Shown: piece by piece, positions 6,784 to 7,565 of the stretch
How the letters are laid out: the number at the start of each line of letters is the position of its first letter
Position numbering within the stretch: position 1 is the stretch's first letter
Assembly: GCA_012965075.1 (NCBI GenBank)
Contig: DTSY01000104.1
Location: 1-7,565 of the forward strand
Length of the DNA stretch: 7,565 bases
Direction of reading: 5' to 3'
From: Gammaproteobacteria bacterium
Lineage (GTDB): Bacteria > Pseudomonadota > Gammaproteobacteria > Magnimaribacterales > Magnimaribacteraceae
Notes under the pieces: model-generated
Database searches by the model: none
What the model saw: the letters and a program-made list of their open reading frames with translations, nothing else
What the model was told of the DNA's origin: nothing
Made by a program: the position numbers and the translations under genes

Positions 6784-6812
6784 ACAGTCAAGGATGAATA
6801 TCTTCTTACTGT
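6784..6812 (+). promoter_or_regulatory. Imperfect hairpin/inverted repeat before the TetR-like gene
   Basis: Arms ACAGT (6784-6788) and ACTGT (6808-6812) continue inward as AAG (6790-6792) with CTT (6805-6807) and GAT (6793-6795) with ATC (6800-6802). That is 11 base pairs with a 1-nt and a 2-nt bulge around the loop GAAT. It ends 2 bp before the TTG start of the TetR-like gene. AAGGAT (6790-6795) could alternatively pair with ATCCTT at 6774-6779, so two exclusive folds exist. It could be an operator for autoregulation, a translation-controlling hairpin, or chance in AT-rich DNA. Confidence 0.3.
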
Positions 6813-6814
6813 GA

Positions 6815-7399
6815 TTGAAAAATAAAGAAAAACAGTTAAAAGATAAAATAGTAAAACAAGCTATTCAGTCTTTTAGAAAGAACAAAAAGGTTGATGAATT
6901 TAGTCTTTTGTCTCTTTCTAAGGAGCTAGATGTAGATTTTTTGGACTTAACGAAATTTTACGCTTCAATGGAAGGCATTTTTTTAGATCAGCAAAAGGAT
7001 AATTGGAAACAAACCTATAAATCTCTCAATAAGAAAATAAAAAAGTCTAAAACTCCAGGTGATTTTAAGAATGTTTTTGACTCATTTTTAGAAGATTTTG
7101 TTTCTGATCTAGGACCAGACGCTGACCTTCATTGGGAAGTATGTAGTTTCATTCCAATATGTTTAGAGTTTAGAGAACAAAATAAGAAGGTTCTAACAGG
7201 TAAGATAAAAACAGTTATTAAAAGAGGGTGGCCGGGAAAAACTTCAAATGTATTAGACAGACAAACCGATCTAGTTATATTGAGTTTCTATGGTTTTATT
7301 GACCATGTAGTTCATAAACCCAAGACAGAAAGAGCAAAAATACTAAAGGATTTTAGGAATATGCTTAATCTCCACCTCCAAGACAGACTATTCTTCTAA
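6815..7399 (+). CDS. TetR-like transcriptional regulator, divergent helix-turn-helix
   Basis: A 194-residue mostly helical protein with the layout of a TetR/AcrR regulator. Residues about 8-50 form a degenerate N-terminal DNA-binding domain: the DKIVKQAIQSF helix, then FSLLSLSKELDVDFLDLTKFY, where SKELDVDFLDLTKFY matches the usual IAkelGvs-x-x-x-LYrhF. The usual Gly of the turn is Asp. The rest resembles a ligand-binding/dimerisation domain. The start is TTG at 6815: TGA (6812-6814) lies directly before it in frame and the next in-frame ATG (residue 52) would remove the HTH. No Shine-Dalgarno is at normal distance. It stands 56 bp behind the ligase-MaoC pair, so control of acyl-CoA genes is a reasonable guess. 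The 3' end overlaps convergent gatB by 12 bp. Confidence 0.72.
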   Translation: MKNKEKQLKDKIVKQAIQSFRKNKKVDEFSLLSLSKELDVDFLDLTKFYASMEGIFLDQQKDNWKQTYKSLNKKIKKSKTPGDFKNVFDSFLEDFVSDLGPDADLHWEVCSFIPICLEFREQNKKVLTGKIKTVIKRGWPGKTSNVLDRQTDLVILSFYGFIDHVVHKPKTERAKILKDFRNMLNLHLQDRLFF

Positions 7400-7565
7400 C
7401 TTTTCTTTTAATATTTTATTAACTTGTTTGGGATTGGCTTTTCCTTTTGAAATTTTCATAACTTGGCCAACAAAGAACCCAAATAATTTATCTTTTCCAG
7501 CTTTATATTGCTCTAATTGAGATTGGTTTTGCTCTAATACTTGGTTAATAATCTTTTCAATTTCA
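7388..7565 (-). CDS. gatB: Aspartyl/glutamyl-tRNA amidotransferase subunit B, C-terminal part
   Basis: The last 58 codons of gatB, read on the minus strand and cut by the window edge. The translation contains EQYKAGKDKLFGFFVGQVMK and then ISKGKANPKQVNKILKEKL, the conserved YqeY-like tail of GatB with its GKxKxxGFxVGQVMK and GKANPxxVN patterns. The stop is TAG at 7388-7390. GatB, in complex with GatA and GatC, recognises misacylated Glu-tRNA(Gln) and/or Asp-tRNA(Asn) and converts them to the amide; the tail domain contacts the tRNA. The kinase core lies outside the window. The last codons overlap the last codons of the convergent TetR-like gene, so no terminator lies between the two. Confidence 0.93.
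   Translation of the reverse strand, partial: EIEKIINQVLEQNQSQLEQYKAGKDKLFGFFVGQVMKISKGKANPKQVNKILKEKLEE

Noticed and set aside
6774..6795. ATCCTT/AAGGAT inverted repeat with a 10-base loop as a terminator after the MaoC gene
   Set aside because: The 6-bp stem has only two G-C pairs and no T-run follows it, so it is not a convincing intrinsic terminator; it is mentioned only as an alternative fold of the leader.

Overview
The window is an AT-rich (by eye roughly two-thirds A+T), gene-dense stretch of a gammaproteobacterial chromosome, probably from a streamlined marine lineage of the SAR86 type. The assignment to Gammaproteobacteria rests on the block tRNA-Gln / ispE / lolB facing prfA / prmC, an arrangement typical of that class. 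The narrower guess rests on base composition, very short gaps and the fatty-acid gene content, and is inference only.

Layout. Positions 1-1454 are on the minus strand: a lipoprotein gene in the lolB position, then ispE, then a complete tRNA-Gln(UUG) with encoded CCA. They are packed tightly enough to be one transcript, running towards what is usually prs in relatives (outside the window). A 32-bp divergent gap (1455-1486) separates lolB from a plus-strand run: prfA (release factor 1), prmC (its glutamine methyltransferase), a 36-codon remnant of moeB, a GH84-type beta-N-acetylglucosaminidase, an acyl-CoA ligase of the DmdB/AlkK-like type with a strong Shine-Dalgarno, and a MaoC-type enoyl-CoA hydratase. 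The gaps are 2, 4, 4, 11 and 1 bp, so prfA to the MaoC gene could be a single operon. After a 56-bp leader that can fold into competing hairpins comes a TetR-like regulator with a TTG start. Its 3' end overlaps by 12 bp the 3' end of gatB, which enters from the right on the minus strand and is cut by the window edge.

How the genes work together. PrfA and PrmC are an enzyme-substrate pair (PrmC methylates the GGQ glutamine of RF1). IspE supplies isoprenoid precursors and LolB would insert lipoproteins in the outer membrane. The ligase and the MaoC hydratase are a plausible acyl-CoA activation/hydration pair, with the adjacent TetR-like protein a candidate regulator. The intracellular GH84 enzyme has no obvious partner here.

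Most notable departures from the standard layout: hemA is missing from its usual place between lolB and prfA; moeB, the usual neighbour of prmC in Pseudomonas-like genomes, survives only as its C-terminal tail; and a signal-less GH84 glycosidase sits directly behind that tail. No CRISPR array, insertion sequence or phage gene is seen, and no stretch longer than 300 bases lacks a gene.
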